Shown piece after piece: positions 7,982-15,102 of a stretch of DNA of 22,363 nt (positions are counted from its first letter, which is position 1; each line of letters begins with the position of its first letter). The notes under the pieces are model-generated. The model was not told where the DNA came from. It did no database searches and saw only the letters and a list, made by a program, of their open reading frames with translations. Position numbers and translations under genes: made by a program. Source of the stretch: Bacteroidales bacterium UBA6828 (lineage in GTDB: Bacteria; Bacteroidota; Bacteroidia; Bacteroidales; Paludibacteraceae); contig DKEG01000025.1 in the NCBI GenBank assembly GCA_002452095.1, positions 74,115 through 96,477 of the forward strand, in the 5' to 3' direction.

Positions 7982-9369
7982 TTTTCCAGTCTGTTACGTT
8001 TGTGACATTCTTTGTGGTGGTCTTTGCCGTCTATTGGTGGCTTTCCAAATGGCATACGGCACAAAATCTGTGGTTGCTGGCGGCAAGTTATTTCTTCTAC
8101 GGGTATGCCGATTCGCGTATGTTGCCGCTTTTGATAGGGGCGACATTGTTGTTCTACGGATTGGGCTATAAGATAGCCGTTGCACAGACGGAACGAATGG
8201 CAAAAACATATCTGTGGACAGGAGTCGGAACAGGGGTTGGGATATTGTTTGCATTTAAGTATATAGGGATTTTCCTGCCCTGTGTACATATCATTGTCCC
8301 GATAGGAATTAGTTTTTTCACATTCAAATTGCTCAGTTATATCATTGAGACTTACTATCATAAAACGGAACTGCTTGGTGCGGGCAATATGACATGGAAC
8401 GGGGTGTTGGAATTTGCAACATACATCGCCTTTTTCCCGACAATTCTGGCGGGACCGATAGACCGCCCGGCTTTCATTTCGCAACTGCAAACACCGCGCA
8501 CGTTTGTCTATAACGACGCGGTGGAGGGCTGCCGCGCATTGCTATGGGGTGCTTTTCTAAAGATGGTGGTAGCAGACACATGTGCGCTATATGTGGATAT
8601 GGCGTGGATGGATTTGAATGTAGCCCGAGGAAGTACGTTGGTCGTTGCCGCAATACTCTACGCCGTACAGATATATGCAGATTTTGCCGGTTATTCATCT
8701 ATGGCGATAGGTATTGCGTTATTGCTCGGGCTACGTGTAATTCAAAACTTTCACACACCTTTTCTTTCTCTGAATATGGCGGATTTTTGGCGCAGGTGGC
8801 ATATCTCGCTGACACAATGGCTGACAGATTATGTGTTTATACCGCTCAACATCCGTCTTCGCCGTTTGGGCAAATGGGGTGTAGCATTGGCAACGATGGT
8901 GAATATGACATTGGTGGGATTATGGCACGGGGCAAACTTCACCTATCTGTTATTCGGTATATACCATGGACTGTTGTTGGTTTGGTTAGTCCTTACGGGG
9001 CGCACCCGATTGCCCAAACAGTTGACTTGGTATCAACGGCAAGGACGCTATTTGGCAACCTTCTGTTTATGTGTGTTCGGGTGGATTATTTTCCGCGCCC
9101 CGGATATGGCTTCCGTAGGAGTGTATATGCAGCGTCTGTTTTCTGCATCGCTGTTCAGTTGCCCGATGACAATCGGGCTTTTGGATATGTGTATGATTGT
9201 AGTATCCTGTTTATTGATGTGGTACTTGGATGTACGCGGACGCAAACATTCCACTCCTTTGGCTATATCCAACACAGCCGTACGGTGGACGGTGTATTTT
9301 GCACTGACCATCGGTATTTGGTTTGTTGCAACACGACGGGCAACCGATTTTATTTATTTTGCTTTTTGA
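7978..9369 (+). CDS. MBOAT family membrane-bound O-acyltransferase (AlgI/DltB-like)
   Basis: 463 residues with about ten membrane helices. The start is the ATG at 7978, which overlaps the TGA of the carrier gene as ATGA; an earlier in-frame ATG at 7933 would lie inside the carrier gene and add a polar leader before the first helix. MBOAT signatures are present: FWRRWHISLTQWLTDYVFIPL, and the catalytic-type histidine in GLWHGANFTYLLFGIYHG (H317, with H330 in the second HG pair). Relatives transfer acyl groups across the cytoplasmic membrane onto alginate, teichoic acid or other polymers (AlgI, DltB, PatA/OatA analogues). Following a carrier protein and an FkbH-like loader, it probably takes its acyl group from that carrier, as DltB does from DltC. 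Confidence 0.93.
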   Translation: MIFQSVTFVTFFVVVFAVYWWLSKWHTAQNLWLLAASYFFYGYADSRMLPLLIGATLLFYGLGYKIAVAQTERMAKTYLWTGVGTGVGILFAFKYIGIFLPCVHIIVPIGISFFTFKLLSYIIETYYHKTELLGAGNMTWNGVLEFATYIAFFPTILAGPIDRPAFISQLQTPRTFVYNDAVEGCRALLWGAFLKMVVADTCALYVDMAWMDLNVARGSTLVVAAILYAVQIYADFAGYSSMAIGIALLLGLRVIQNFHTPFLSLNMADFWRRWHISLTQWLTDYVFIPLNIRLRRLGKWGVALATMVNMTLVGLWHGANFTYLLFGIYHGLLLVWLVLTGRTRLPKQLTWYQRQGRYLATFCLCVFGWIIFRAPDMASVGVYMQRLFSASLFSCPMTIGLLDMCMIVVSCLLMWYLDVRGRKHSTPLAISNTAVRWTVYFALTIGIWFVATRRATDFIYFAF

Positions 9370-9371
9370 GT

Positions 9372-10310
9372 ATGCGCAGGTTCTTTCTGAAAATAAGTCT
9401 CTATCTGTTGCCGTTGGTAGTCTTTGCAGTGGTGCTGGAGATTGTGGCGGAGTCTATTCCCAATTCATACACCTATAAACGTAGGTATATGGAAAGCAAA
9501 GCCGATATGATTCAAACACTGTTCTTGGGTTCTTCGGGGGCTTATGACGGGTTTTGCGCGGAAGCAGTGCCACATTCGTTTAATCTGGCAAACAGCAGCC
9601 AGACTTTGGAAGATGACTATCGCCTGTTGGCTAAATATATTGATAAAATGGACTCGCTGCGCTTTGTGGTAGTAGGTATCGGGTATCATACATTGGCATT
9701 AACTTCAGAAGCCAACAGGCGTTTATATTACACTATCTATATGGATTTGTATCCCCGTTGGCAGCCAGTATCGCAGTATAGTTTTGAGGTGTTCAATTTG
9801 GAACTGACGCTGAAAAAGATTGTCAAGTATGTAGTGTCGCGTGATGTTACCCGCTGTGATTCGTTAGGGCAACGGATTGGGCATAGCGTGGCGGATATGG
9901 GTAAACGAACCGAGTTCTGGAATAAGGATATGATGCATATGGTTCAGAATGATAGTTATGATGTGGACGGAGCATATTATACCATCTGTCAGAATTACAA
10001 CTACTTATGTAATATTGTCAACTTGTGCAACGAGAGGAATATATGTCCCATCATTGTAAATCTTCCAGCTCTGTCCGAGTATGTAGAAGCACTGCCACAA
10101 GCGCAAGTGGCAGTGCAAGATAGTGTGTTGCATTGGTTGGCTTCGTATGCTGTTTGTATAGATGCCGGCAGGTGGGCGGGAAATGCAGATACGGGGAATA
10201 TCCCGCTTTGGTACAATGCTACCCATCTTACACGTGAAGCATCGGTCTGTTTTACAACCGAACTGCAAGACTATTTGGAGAAACGGCGGTTGACGGGGCG
10301 GACGCGGTAG
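9372..10310 (+). CDS. Membrane-anchored SGNH/DltD-like protein, partner of the MBOAT
   Basis: 312 residues. The start is the ATG at 9372, two nt after the MBOAT stop, and directly gives an N-terminal signal-anchor helix (about residues 4-26). The rest appears extracytoplasmic. SGNH block I is seen as LFLGSSGAYDG (probable nucleophile S55); the C-terminal block reads WYNATHLTREA with H285, where an aspartate three before the histidine is usual but N282 is found. Between them is a beta-strand FVVVGIGYHTL and IIVNLPALSEY. MBOAT genes are often followed by such SGNH partners (DltD, AlgX/AlgJ), which complete transfer of the acyl group to the acceptor. I do not recognise a named family. Its 3' end overlaps that of the opposing TraB/GumN gene by 40 nt. 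Confidence 0.78.
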   Translation: MRRFFLKISLYLLPLVVFAVVLEIVAESIPNSYTYKRRYMESKADMIQTLFLGSSGAYDGFCAEAVPHSFNLANSSQTLEDDYRLLAKYIDKMDSLRFVVVGIGYHTLALTSEANRRLYYTIYMDLYPRWQPVSQYSFEVFNLELTLKKIVKYVVSRDVTRCDSLGQRIGHSVADMGKRTEFWNKDMMHMVQNDSYDVDGAYYTICQNYNYLCNIVNLCNERNICPIIVNLPALSEYVEALPQAQVAVQDSVLHWLASYAVCIDAGRWAGNADTGNIPLWYNATHLTREASVCFTTELQDYLEKRRLTGRTR

Positions 10311-11164
10311 CCCGCTTCGCGCAGGTCGGCAAGCAACCCTTTGTCGCCACCGAGATAGACGGCATTGAGCGTAATAAAGCAACCGCCGTCGTGCAAGTAT
10401 AGGGCGAGACGTTTGACCCACTGCACGTTGCGTTGTGCATAGACTTTGTAGTCGGAAAAAGAGATGGAAGTGTTATTATCCGGTCCTTCCACTTGGAATG
10501 CCATATCGCCCAAACGCCCCATCAGATACATCTCGCGAAGGGTACGCTCCTGTTTTATTTCCCGCTCGGGATATTCAACCACTTTCTTCAGTTCGGCACA
10601 TTGCCAGTGGAACGGCTCGCGGTCAAACAGCATATACATCGTTTCCCCCACATCGTCCAATCCATAGACAGGTATGCCTTTTTCTTGTGCCACAGCCTCA
10701 AAGAACGTTTCCATTGAGCGTTGTTCGTCGTAGTGGAGCCATTGTTTCATCAGTTCGGTACGAAGCATCTCGGTCAGATAGGACGGTTTCATACGGCATA
10801 GTTTATCCAACCCTATACCGAGATTGAGGCGTAGCGCATTGTCTATCAGTTGATAATCTTCGTCAGAATAAAAATTGCTCAGGCGTATAGAATCCGGCAA
10901 TACTGCCGCCTGGCGCAAAGCGGCTATGGCTTCATAGTCTTGCATCGCAAACTCAGTAATCACCTTGTTACACTTGCTAAAACAGGCAAAAGCATTGGGA
11001 ATGGTGTCGATAAAGGTCATATCCACCAGACGGTTGGTAGCGAGGATATATGATTTGCCCTGTGTACCGTTGCCGCTTATCTCGTAGAGCAGTTGGGCGG
11101 GAGCAGACAGAGTTAATATCGTTGCTGACACCAGAAATATAAGTCGTTTTCGAAAACTGAACAT
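10271..11164 (-). CDS. TraB/GumN family protein, signature histidines replaced
   Basis: 297 residues, secreted: signal peptide 1-23 ending APA|Q. The start is the ATG at 11162-11164; an upstream TTG is unnecessary. TraB/GumN/Tiki proteins carry two GxxH motifs and a conserved glutamate that together form a metalloprotease-like site. Here the first block, usually SYLLGTIH, reads SYILATNR (R45 in place of His), and the C-terminal block, usually GAGHLPGEGG, reads NAVYLGGDKGLLADL (Tyr in place of His), while the glutamate (VITEF) and the closing DLREAGYRVRPV remain. So the fold is recognisable but the site probably does not bind metal in the usual way. Its 3' end overlaps the SGNH gene; its 5' end faces the ATPase promoter. 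No clear promoter of its own was found. Role unknown. Confidence 0.82.
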   Translation of the reverse strand: MFSFRKRLIFLVSATILTLSAPAQLLYEISGNGTQGKSYILATNRLVDMTFIDTIPNAFACFSKCNKVITEFAMQDYEAIAALRQAAVLPDSIRLSNFYSDEDYQLIDNALRLNLGIGLDKLCRMKPSYLTEMLRTELMKQWLHYDEQRSMETFFEAVAQEKGIPVYGLDDVGETMYMLFDREPFHWQCAELKKVVEYPEREIKQERTLREMYLMGRLGDMAFQVEGPDNNTSISFSDYKVYAQRNVQWVKRLALYLHDGGCFITLNAVYLGGDKGLLADLREAGYRVRPVNRRFSK

Positions 11165-11407
11165 AAAAAGCAAATATTAATAGTTCGAAATAAAGTCCTA
11201 TGCCGCAAGCGGAAAGAAATCTAAGTAAATCTTTGGCTTTGCATCCATAAATTACCATAAATCTTATTCGCCTACGGCGGTAAAGTAAGGCAATTTGCTT
11301 ATATCGAACTGACGTTATATTATGGTGTATGTACAAATACCGTTCCAATAGATTAAGAAAATAACCACATCCAAACAATATCTATACAATTTATGCGATA
11401 TATATAG

Positions 11408-11519
11408 TGCATAAAGTGTATAAAAGCACCACATAAAAGCCTATCTCGTTGCCGTGTCGTTGCCGTGTCGTTGCCGTAAATGGTATTATGAAATATGGGA
11501 ATTACATAATCTGTATATT
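11408..11519. repeat. Intergenic element B: 3 x 11-bp tandem array inside conserved AT-rich flanks
   Basis: Array core 11446-11478: TCGTTGCCGTG, TCGTTGCCGTG, TCGTTGCCGTA. As in element A there are three 11-bp units and the last base of the third is A. The left flank has TGCATAAAGTGTATA (11408-11422), close to TGCATAAAAAGTGTATA of element A. The right flank ends in ATAATCTGTATATT (11506-11519), exactly 41 nt after the array, the same distance as in element A. The unit sequence itself is different. Confidence 0.65.
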
Positions 11520-11558
11520 GAAGGAATATCATCCGATTGGGGTACGGTTGCCCTGTAA

Positions 11559-11586
11559 AGTCCATCTCTGCGTTAGTCCATCTCTG
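11559..11586. repeat. 12-bp direct repeat, two copies 16 nt apart
   Basis: AGTCCATCTCTG occurs at 11559-11570 and again at 11575-11586. It lies between element B and the ATPase promoter, about 150-180 nt upstream of the latter. It may be a remnant of a tandem duplication or a paired binding site; nothing further can be said. Confidence 0.4.
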
Positions 11587-11723
11587 ACACTTTTCCTTTT
11601 GGATAAGAATTTTGGAAAATACGGGTACGCAAAGGATAATACGAATACGAATGTTGGCACAGATTTTGCCAAATGATGTTGTATAGCACATAAAAATTGG
11701 TGAATGTGGTTTTCAAAATACTT

Positions 11724-11736
11724 TTTGCCCGGCAAA
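11724..11736. promoter_or_regulatory. Possible operator: short inverted repeat next to the ATPase -33 box
   Basis: TTTGCC-C-GGCAAA is a perfect 6-bp inverted repeat with a one-base centre, ending 2 nt before the TTTG of the ATPase promoter. Its position suits a repressor or activator site. TTTGCC also occurs singly nearby (around 11664 and 11779). Such short palindromes arise by chance, so this is tentative. Confidence 0.3.
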
Positions 11737-11738
11737 GG

Positions 11739-11770
11739 TTTGTTTAAGCAGATATTTTTTTGTACCTTTG
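11739..11770 (+). promoter_or_regulatory. Bacteroidetes-type promoter of the V-ATPase operon
   Basis: TTTG (11739-11742), a 20-nt spacer, then TACCTTTG (11763-11770), an excellent match to the -33/-7 consensus. Transcription should begin a few bases later, leaving a leader of roughly 75 nt before the atpE ATG. It is the only strong promoter seen for the genes up to the terminator after atpK. Confidence 0.78.
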
Positions 11771-11849
11771 CACGGAATTTTGCCGCGAAAGTATGCCCCG
11801 ATGTGCAAAATGCTACCTCACAAATAGTAAAATATAAAATCAAAATACA

Positions 11850-12440
11850 ATGAACTTATCAGAATTGACCGACAAAATCTACGCGGAAGGCGTAGAGAAA
11901 GGTAATCAAGAGGCACAACAGATTATTGATAAAGCCAATGCGCAAGCGGCTGAGATTGTAGCCAATGCCGAGAAAGAGGCGCAAGCCAAAGTGGCTGAAG
12001 CCGAGGCAAAAGCACAAGAGTTGGACAAGAACACGCGTGCCGAGTTGAAACTGTTTGCCGAGCAGAGTGTGAACGCATTGAAGACCGAAATAACGAACCT
12101 CTTGACAGACCAAGTGGCACAAGAGAGCGTAAAAGCGGCTACGGCGGATGCTAAGTTTATGCAGGGCATTATTCTGAAACTTGCCGAGCAGATGGCTAAA
12201 GAAGGCGAAGTGGAGATTGACGCGAAAGATGCGGAGGCACTGAAAGCCTATTTTGAGGCAAACGCCAAAGGTCTGTTGGATAAGGGCGTGCAAATCAATG
12301 AGGTAAAAGGTATCAAGACCGATTTTGCCATCAAACCAGCCAAGGGCGGATACAAACTGGATTTCGGCGAGAAGGAGTTTGTAGAGTATTTCAAAGAGTT
12401 TCTCCGTCCGCAACTGATTGAGTTGCTGTTCGGGAAATAA
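11850..12440 (+). CDS. atpE: V-type ATPase subunit E (peripheral stalk)
   Basis: 196 residues. The N-terminal half is a long alanine/glutamate/lysine-rich helix (about 15-95) with the heptad-like pattern of the peripheral-stalk coiled coil, e.g. IDKANAQAAEIVANAEKEAQ. The C-terminal half is the globular head-binding domain, ending FVEYFKEFLRPQLIELLFGK. Subunit E ties the A3B3 head to subunit I and resists torque. It is the first gene of the operon, 80 nt after the promoter -7 box, in the order E, DUF2764, A, B, D, I, K seen in Bacteroidetes and spirochaetes. No separate subunit G/H partner is visible in the window. Confidence 0.93.
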   Translation: MNLSELTDKIYAEGVEKGNQEAQQIIDKANAQAAEIVANAEKEAQAKVAEAEAKAQELDKNTRAELKLFAEQSVNALKTEITNLLTDQVAQESVKAATADAKFMQGIILKLAEQMAKEGEVEIDAKDAEALKAYFEANAKGLLDKGVQINEVKGIKTDFAIKPAKGGYKLDFGEKEFVEYFKEFLRPQLIELLFGK

Positions 12441-12443
12441 TTA

Positions 12444-12483
12444 CTAGAAGAACTAGGAAATCTAGAAAATCTAGAAAATCTAG
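12444..12483. repeat. 9-bp tandem repeat in the atpE-DUF2764 spacer
   Basis: The spacer is almost entirely four 9-bp units plus a partial fifth: CTAGAAGAA, CTAGGAAAT, CTAGAAAAT, CTAGAAAAT, CTAG. Each begins with CTAG, a tetranucleotide that is scarce in many bacterial genomes. The spacing puts the repeats in the untranslated gap just before the DUF2764 start codon. A second 9-bp array lies in the atpI-atpK spacer. Confidence 0.7.
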
Positions 12484-12489
12484 GATAAT

Positions 12490-13218
12490 ATGGGATATGA
12501 ATGTTTAATGGCGGGTTTGCCCGAGTTGAAAGCAGGGGGCGAGGCTCCGATGACAATGGAGTCGCTTCTGCTGTTGCTTGAGGAGAACCTGTCGGAAAAA
12601 GACAAGGCTCTGCTGGACTTGCTCCGAATGAAGAGCGACGCCCCCGAGATAAGCGAACTCATCAAGCGATACGATGATTCGATTATCGACCGGCCTGACT
12701 GGTGGGAGGATGCGCGCAACCATCTTTCAGAGACCGATTTGCGCACGCAGGTGCTGTACGAATACGGACTGAAAAGCAAAAACAAGTTTGTCCGTGCATG
12801 GTTTGCCTACAACCAGGATATGAATAATGTACTGGTGGCTACGATTTGCCGCAAGCACGGCTTTGATGTACGCAAGATGATTGTCGGGCAAGGCGAGGTC
12901 GCAGAAATTCTACGCAAGAACCTGCAGCAGAAGGATTTTGGTCTGGGCGGTGTAATGGACGATTTGCAAGAGGTGATGTCATTGGTGGACATCGACAACC
13001 TGATGGAGCGCGAGAAACGTATGGACGCTTTGCGCTTTGCATGGCTCGACGAGGCAACGCTCTTTGTTGATTTCTCGATAGAAAATGTGCTGGCGTACTA
13101 CCTGCAGGCAGAGATGCTCAACCGCTGGTCGCTGCTGACGGTGGAACAGGGCGAAAAAGTATTCCGTCAGTTGGTTGCCGATATGAAGAAAGGTGTCAAT
13201 CTCGATGCCGAGGCATAA
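12490..13218 (+). CDS. DUF2764 family protein, V-ATPase operon component (candidate C/d-like subunit)
   Basis: 242 residues, mostly helical. The start MGYECLMAGLPELK fits the family's usual opening of a hydrophobic strand followed by a GLPEL-like turn. Other visible blocks: DWWEDARNHLSETDLRTQVLYEYGLKS, FVRAWFAYNQDMNNVLVATICRK, and a long C-terminal helix region. Genes of this family sit between subunit E and subunit A in Bacteroidetes, spirochaete and related V-ATPase operons that lack an obvious subunit C, so a role as the C/d-like socket linking the rotor stalk to the K ring is plausible. That role is inference from position and helical content. Confidence 0.85.
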   Translation: MGYECLMAGLPELKAGGEAPMTMESLLLLLEENLSEKDKALLDLLRMKSDAPEISELIKRYDDSIIDRPDWWEDARNHLSETDLRTQVLYEYGLKSKNKFVRAWFAYNQDMNNVLVATICRKHGFDVRKMIVGQGEVAEILRKNLQQKDFGLGGVMDDLQEVMSLVDIDNLMEREKRMDALRFAWLDEATLFVDFSIENVLAYYLQAEMLNRWSLLTVEQGEKVFRQLVADMKKGVNLDAEA

Positions 13219-13251
13219 TTTGCGAAAACAAAGAAAATAACAACAAAAGAT

Positions 13252-15009
13252 ATGACAACAGGAAAAGTAAGAGGTATTATCTCCAACCTGGTTACGGTAT
13301 GGGTGGATGGTCCTGTCGCACAAAACGAAATCTGCTATATCACATTGGGTGATACCAAACTGATGGCAGAGGTCATCAAAGTGATTGGCGACAATGTCTA
13401 TGCGCAGGTGTTTGAATCGACGCGCGGACTGAAAGTCGGCAATACGGTAGAGTTTACGGGACATATGCTCGAGGTTACACTCGGTCCCGGTTTGTTGAGC
13501 CGAGACTATGATGGTCTGCAGAACGACCTCAACAAACTGACAGGCGTGTTCTTGAAACGTGGTGAGTACAACTATCCGCTTGACAAGGAGAAACTATGGA
13601 AGTTTGAACCTATCGCCAAAGTCGGTGACAAGGTGGAGGCTGCCGCTTGGCTCGGTGAGGTGGACGAGAACCACCAGCCGCACAAGATAATGGTGCCGTT
13701 TGTGTTCGAGGGGCAATATACGGTGAAGAGCATTGTTCCCGTCGGCGAATACAAGATATTGGACACTATTGCCGTGCTGACAGATGCCGATGGTAACGAC
13801 CATGAGGTTACTATGGTGCAGAAATGGCCGGTGAAGAAGGCGATATTGGCATACAAGAGCAAACCGCGTCCGTTCAAACTGCTTGAAACGGGTGTGCGCA
13901 CGATAGATACCGCCAACCCGATTTGCGAGGGCGGTACGGGCTTTATCCCCGGTCCTTTCGGTACGGGTAAGACGGTGCTGCAGCACGCGATTTCCAAGCA
14001 AGCCGAGGCGGATATTGTGATTATCGCTGCCTGCGGTGAGCGTGCCAACGAGGTGGTAGAGACGTTTACGGAGTTCCCCGAGTTGGTGGACCCGCACACA
14101 GGGCGCAAGTTGATGGAGCGTACCATCATCATTGCCAACACGTCGAACATGCCTGTGGCTTCGCGTGAGGCGTCGGTTTATACGTCCATGACGATTGCCG
14201 AATACTACCGTTCGATGGGATTGCGCGTGCTGCTGATGGCGGACTCGACGAGCCGTTGGGCACAGGCGTTGCGTGAGATGTCGAACCGTCTGGAGGAATT
14301 GCCCGGTCAGGACGCTTTCCCAATGGACTTGTCGGCAATCATCGGTGCATTCTATGCGCGTGCAGGATATGTGTATCTGAACAACGGCAAGACCGGTTCG
14401 GTGACGTTCCTAGGTACGGTTTCGCCTGCCGGTGGTAACCTGAAAGAGCCTGTTACCGAGGGTACGAAGAAGGTGGCGCGTTGTTTCTATGCCTTGGAGC
14501 AGGCACGTGCCGACCGCAAACGTTATCCGGCAGTGAACCCGATTGACTCGTACTCGAAGTATATCGAATACCCTGAGTTTGAGGAGTATATCTCCAACCT
14601 GATTGACAAGGAATGGCTCGGCAAGGTAAACGATATGAAGACCTACTTGCAACGCGGCAAGGAGATACAGGAACAGATCAACATCTTGGGTGATGACGGT
14701 GTGCCCGTGGATTATCATGAGGAGTTCTGGAAATCGGAGGTGATTGACTTCGTGATTCTGCAGCAGGACGCATTCGACAAGATTGATGCCGTTTGCCCGC
14801 TGGAACGCCAGGAGTATATGCTCAATCTAGTGATGGATATCTGCAAGCATGACTATGACTTCCAGAATTTCCTGGACGTGAGCGAGTATTTCAAGCGCGT
14901 CATCAACCTTTGCAAACAGATGAACTACAGCGAGTTCCACTCTGCTGAGTTTGAGGAATACCAAAAGAAACTGAACGAATTATTGGGTGAGAAACAGATA
15001 AAAGGGTAA
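13252..15009 (+). CDS. atpA: V-type ATPase catalytic subunit A
   Basis: 585 residues, the usual length. The P-loop GPFGTGKT is at residues 234-241, and the catalytic glutamate is in ACGERANEVVE (E263). The non-homologous bulge typical of A subunits precedes the P-loop, and TSNMPVASREASVYT and DSTSRWAQALREMSNRLEELPGQD-type blocks follow (conserved SRWAQALRE). It hydrolyses or makes ATP in the A3B3 head. It follows DUF2764 by 33 nt. Unusually, atpB does not come next: a 93-nt structured spacer and two restriction-modification genes separate it from atpB. The C-terminus (LNELLGEKQIKG) looks complete, so the insertion did not truncate it. Confidence 0.97.
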   Translation: MTTGKVRGIISNLVTVWVDGPVAQNEICYITLGDTKLMAEVIKVIGDNVYAQVFESTRGLKVGNTVEFTGHMLEVTLGPGLLSRDYDGLQNDLNKLTGVFLKRGEYNYPLDKEKLWKFEPIAKVGDKVEAAAWLGEVDENHQPHKIMVPFVFEGQYTVKSIVPVGEYKILDTIAVLTDADGNDHEVTMVQKWPVKKAILAYKSKPRPFKLLETGVRTIDTANPICEGGTGFIPGPFGTGKTVLQHAISKQAEADIVIIAACGERANEVVETFTEFPELVDPHTGRKLMERTIIIANTSNMPVASREASVYTSMTIAEYYRSMGLRVLLMADSTSRWAQALREMSNRLEELPGQDAFPMDLSAIIGAFYARAGYVYLNNGKTGSVTFLGTVSPAGGNLKEPVTEGTKKVARCFYALEQARADRKRYPAVNPIDSYSKYIEYPEFEEYISNLIDKEWLGKVNDMKTYLQRGKEIQEQINILGDDGVPVDYHEEFWKSEVIDFVILQQDAFDKIDAVCPLERQEYMLNLVMDICKHDYDFQNFLDVSEYFKRVINLCKQMNYSEFHSAEFEEYQKKLNELLGEKQIKG

Positions 15010-15012
15010 AGA

Positions 15013-15083
15013 GTTCCGCACTGCCATCAAGGGACGTACATACGGCTTTGACGGCAGTGCGGAGAGTACACTCTGTACGGAAC
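15013..15083 (+). other. Strongly foldable spacer after atpA
   Basis: CCGCACTGCC (15016-15025) pairs perfectly with GGCAGTGCGG (15053-15062), and after one mismatch TCAA/TTGA extends the stem to 14 of 15 pairs, closing an 17-nt loop. An overlapping alternative pairs GTTCCG (15013-15018) with CGGAAC (15078-15083), and AGAGTACACTCT lies between. No U-run follows, so it is not a standard intrinsic terminator. It could be an attenuator or RNA-stability element between atpA and the inserted genes, or part of the inserted segment's boundary. Confidence 0.6.
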
Positions 15084-15102
15084 GCAGATACAGGCTTGGC
15101 TC

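Larger units (their letters stand above)
11165..11849. other. Divergent control region upstream of the V-ATPase operon
   Basis: 685 nt with no credible gene; small reading frames here lack coding character. Contents from left to right: AT-rich sequence, element B (11408-11519) with an 11-bp triple array, a 12-bp direct repeat (11559-11586), a short inverted repeat (11724-11736), the ATPase promoter (11739-11770) and a leader of roughly 75 nt before atpE. About 240 nt next to the TraB/GumN gene (11165-11407) show nothing I can name. Confidence 0.55.

Noticed and set aside
8544..9371. 276-codon upstream extension of the SGNH-like gene
   Set aside because: It runs in another frame through the MBOAT gene; the ATG at 9372 gives a proper signal anchor and 2-nt spacing from the MBOAT stop.
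15013..15083. Intrinsic terminator after atpA
   Set aside because: The stem is strong but no T-run follows, and termination here would silence atpB, atpD, atpI and atpK, which have no other clear promoter.
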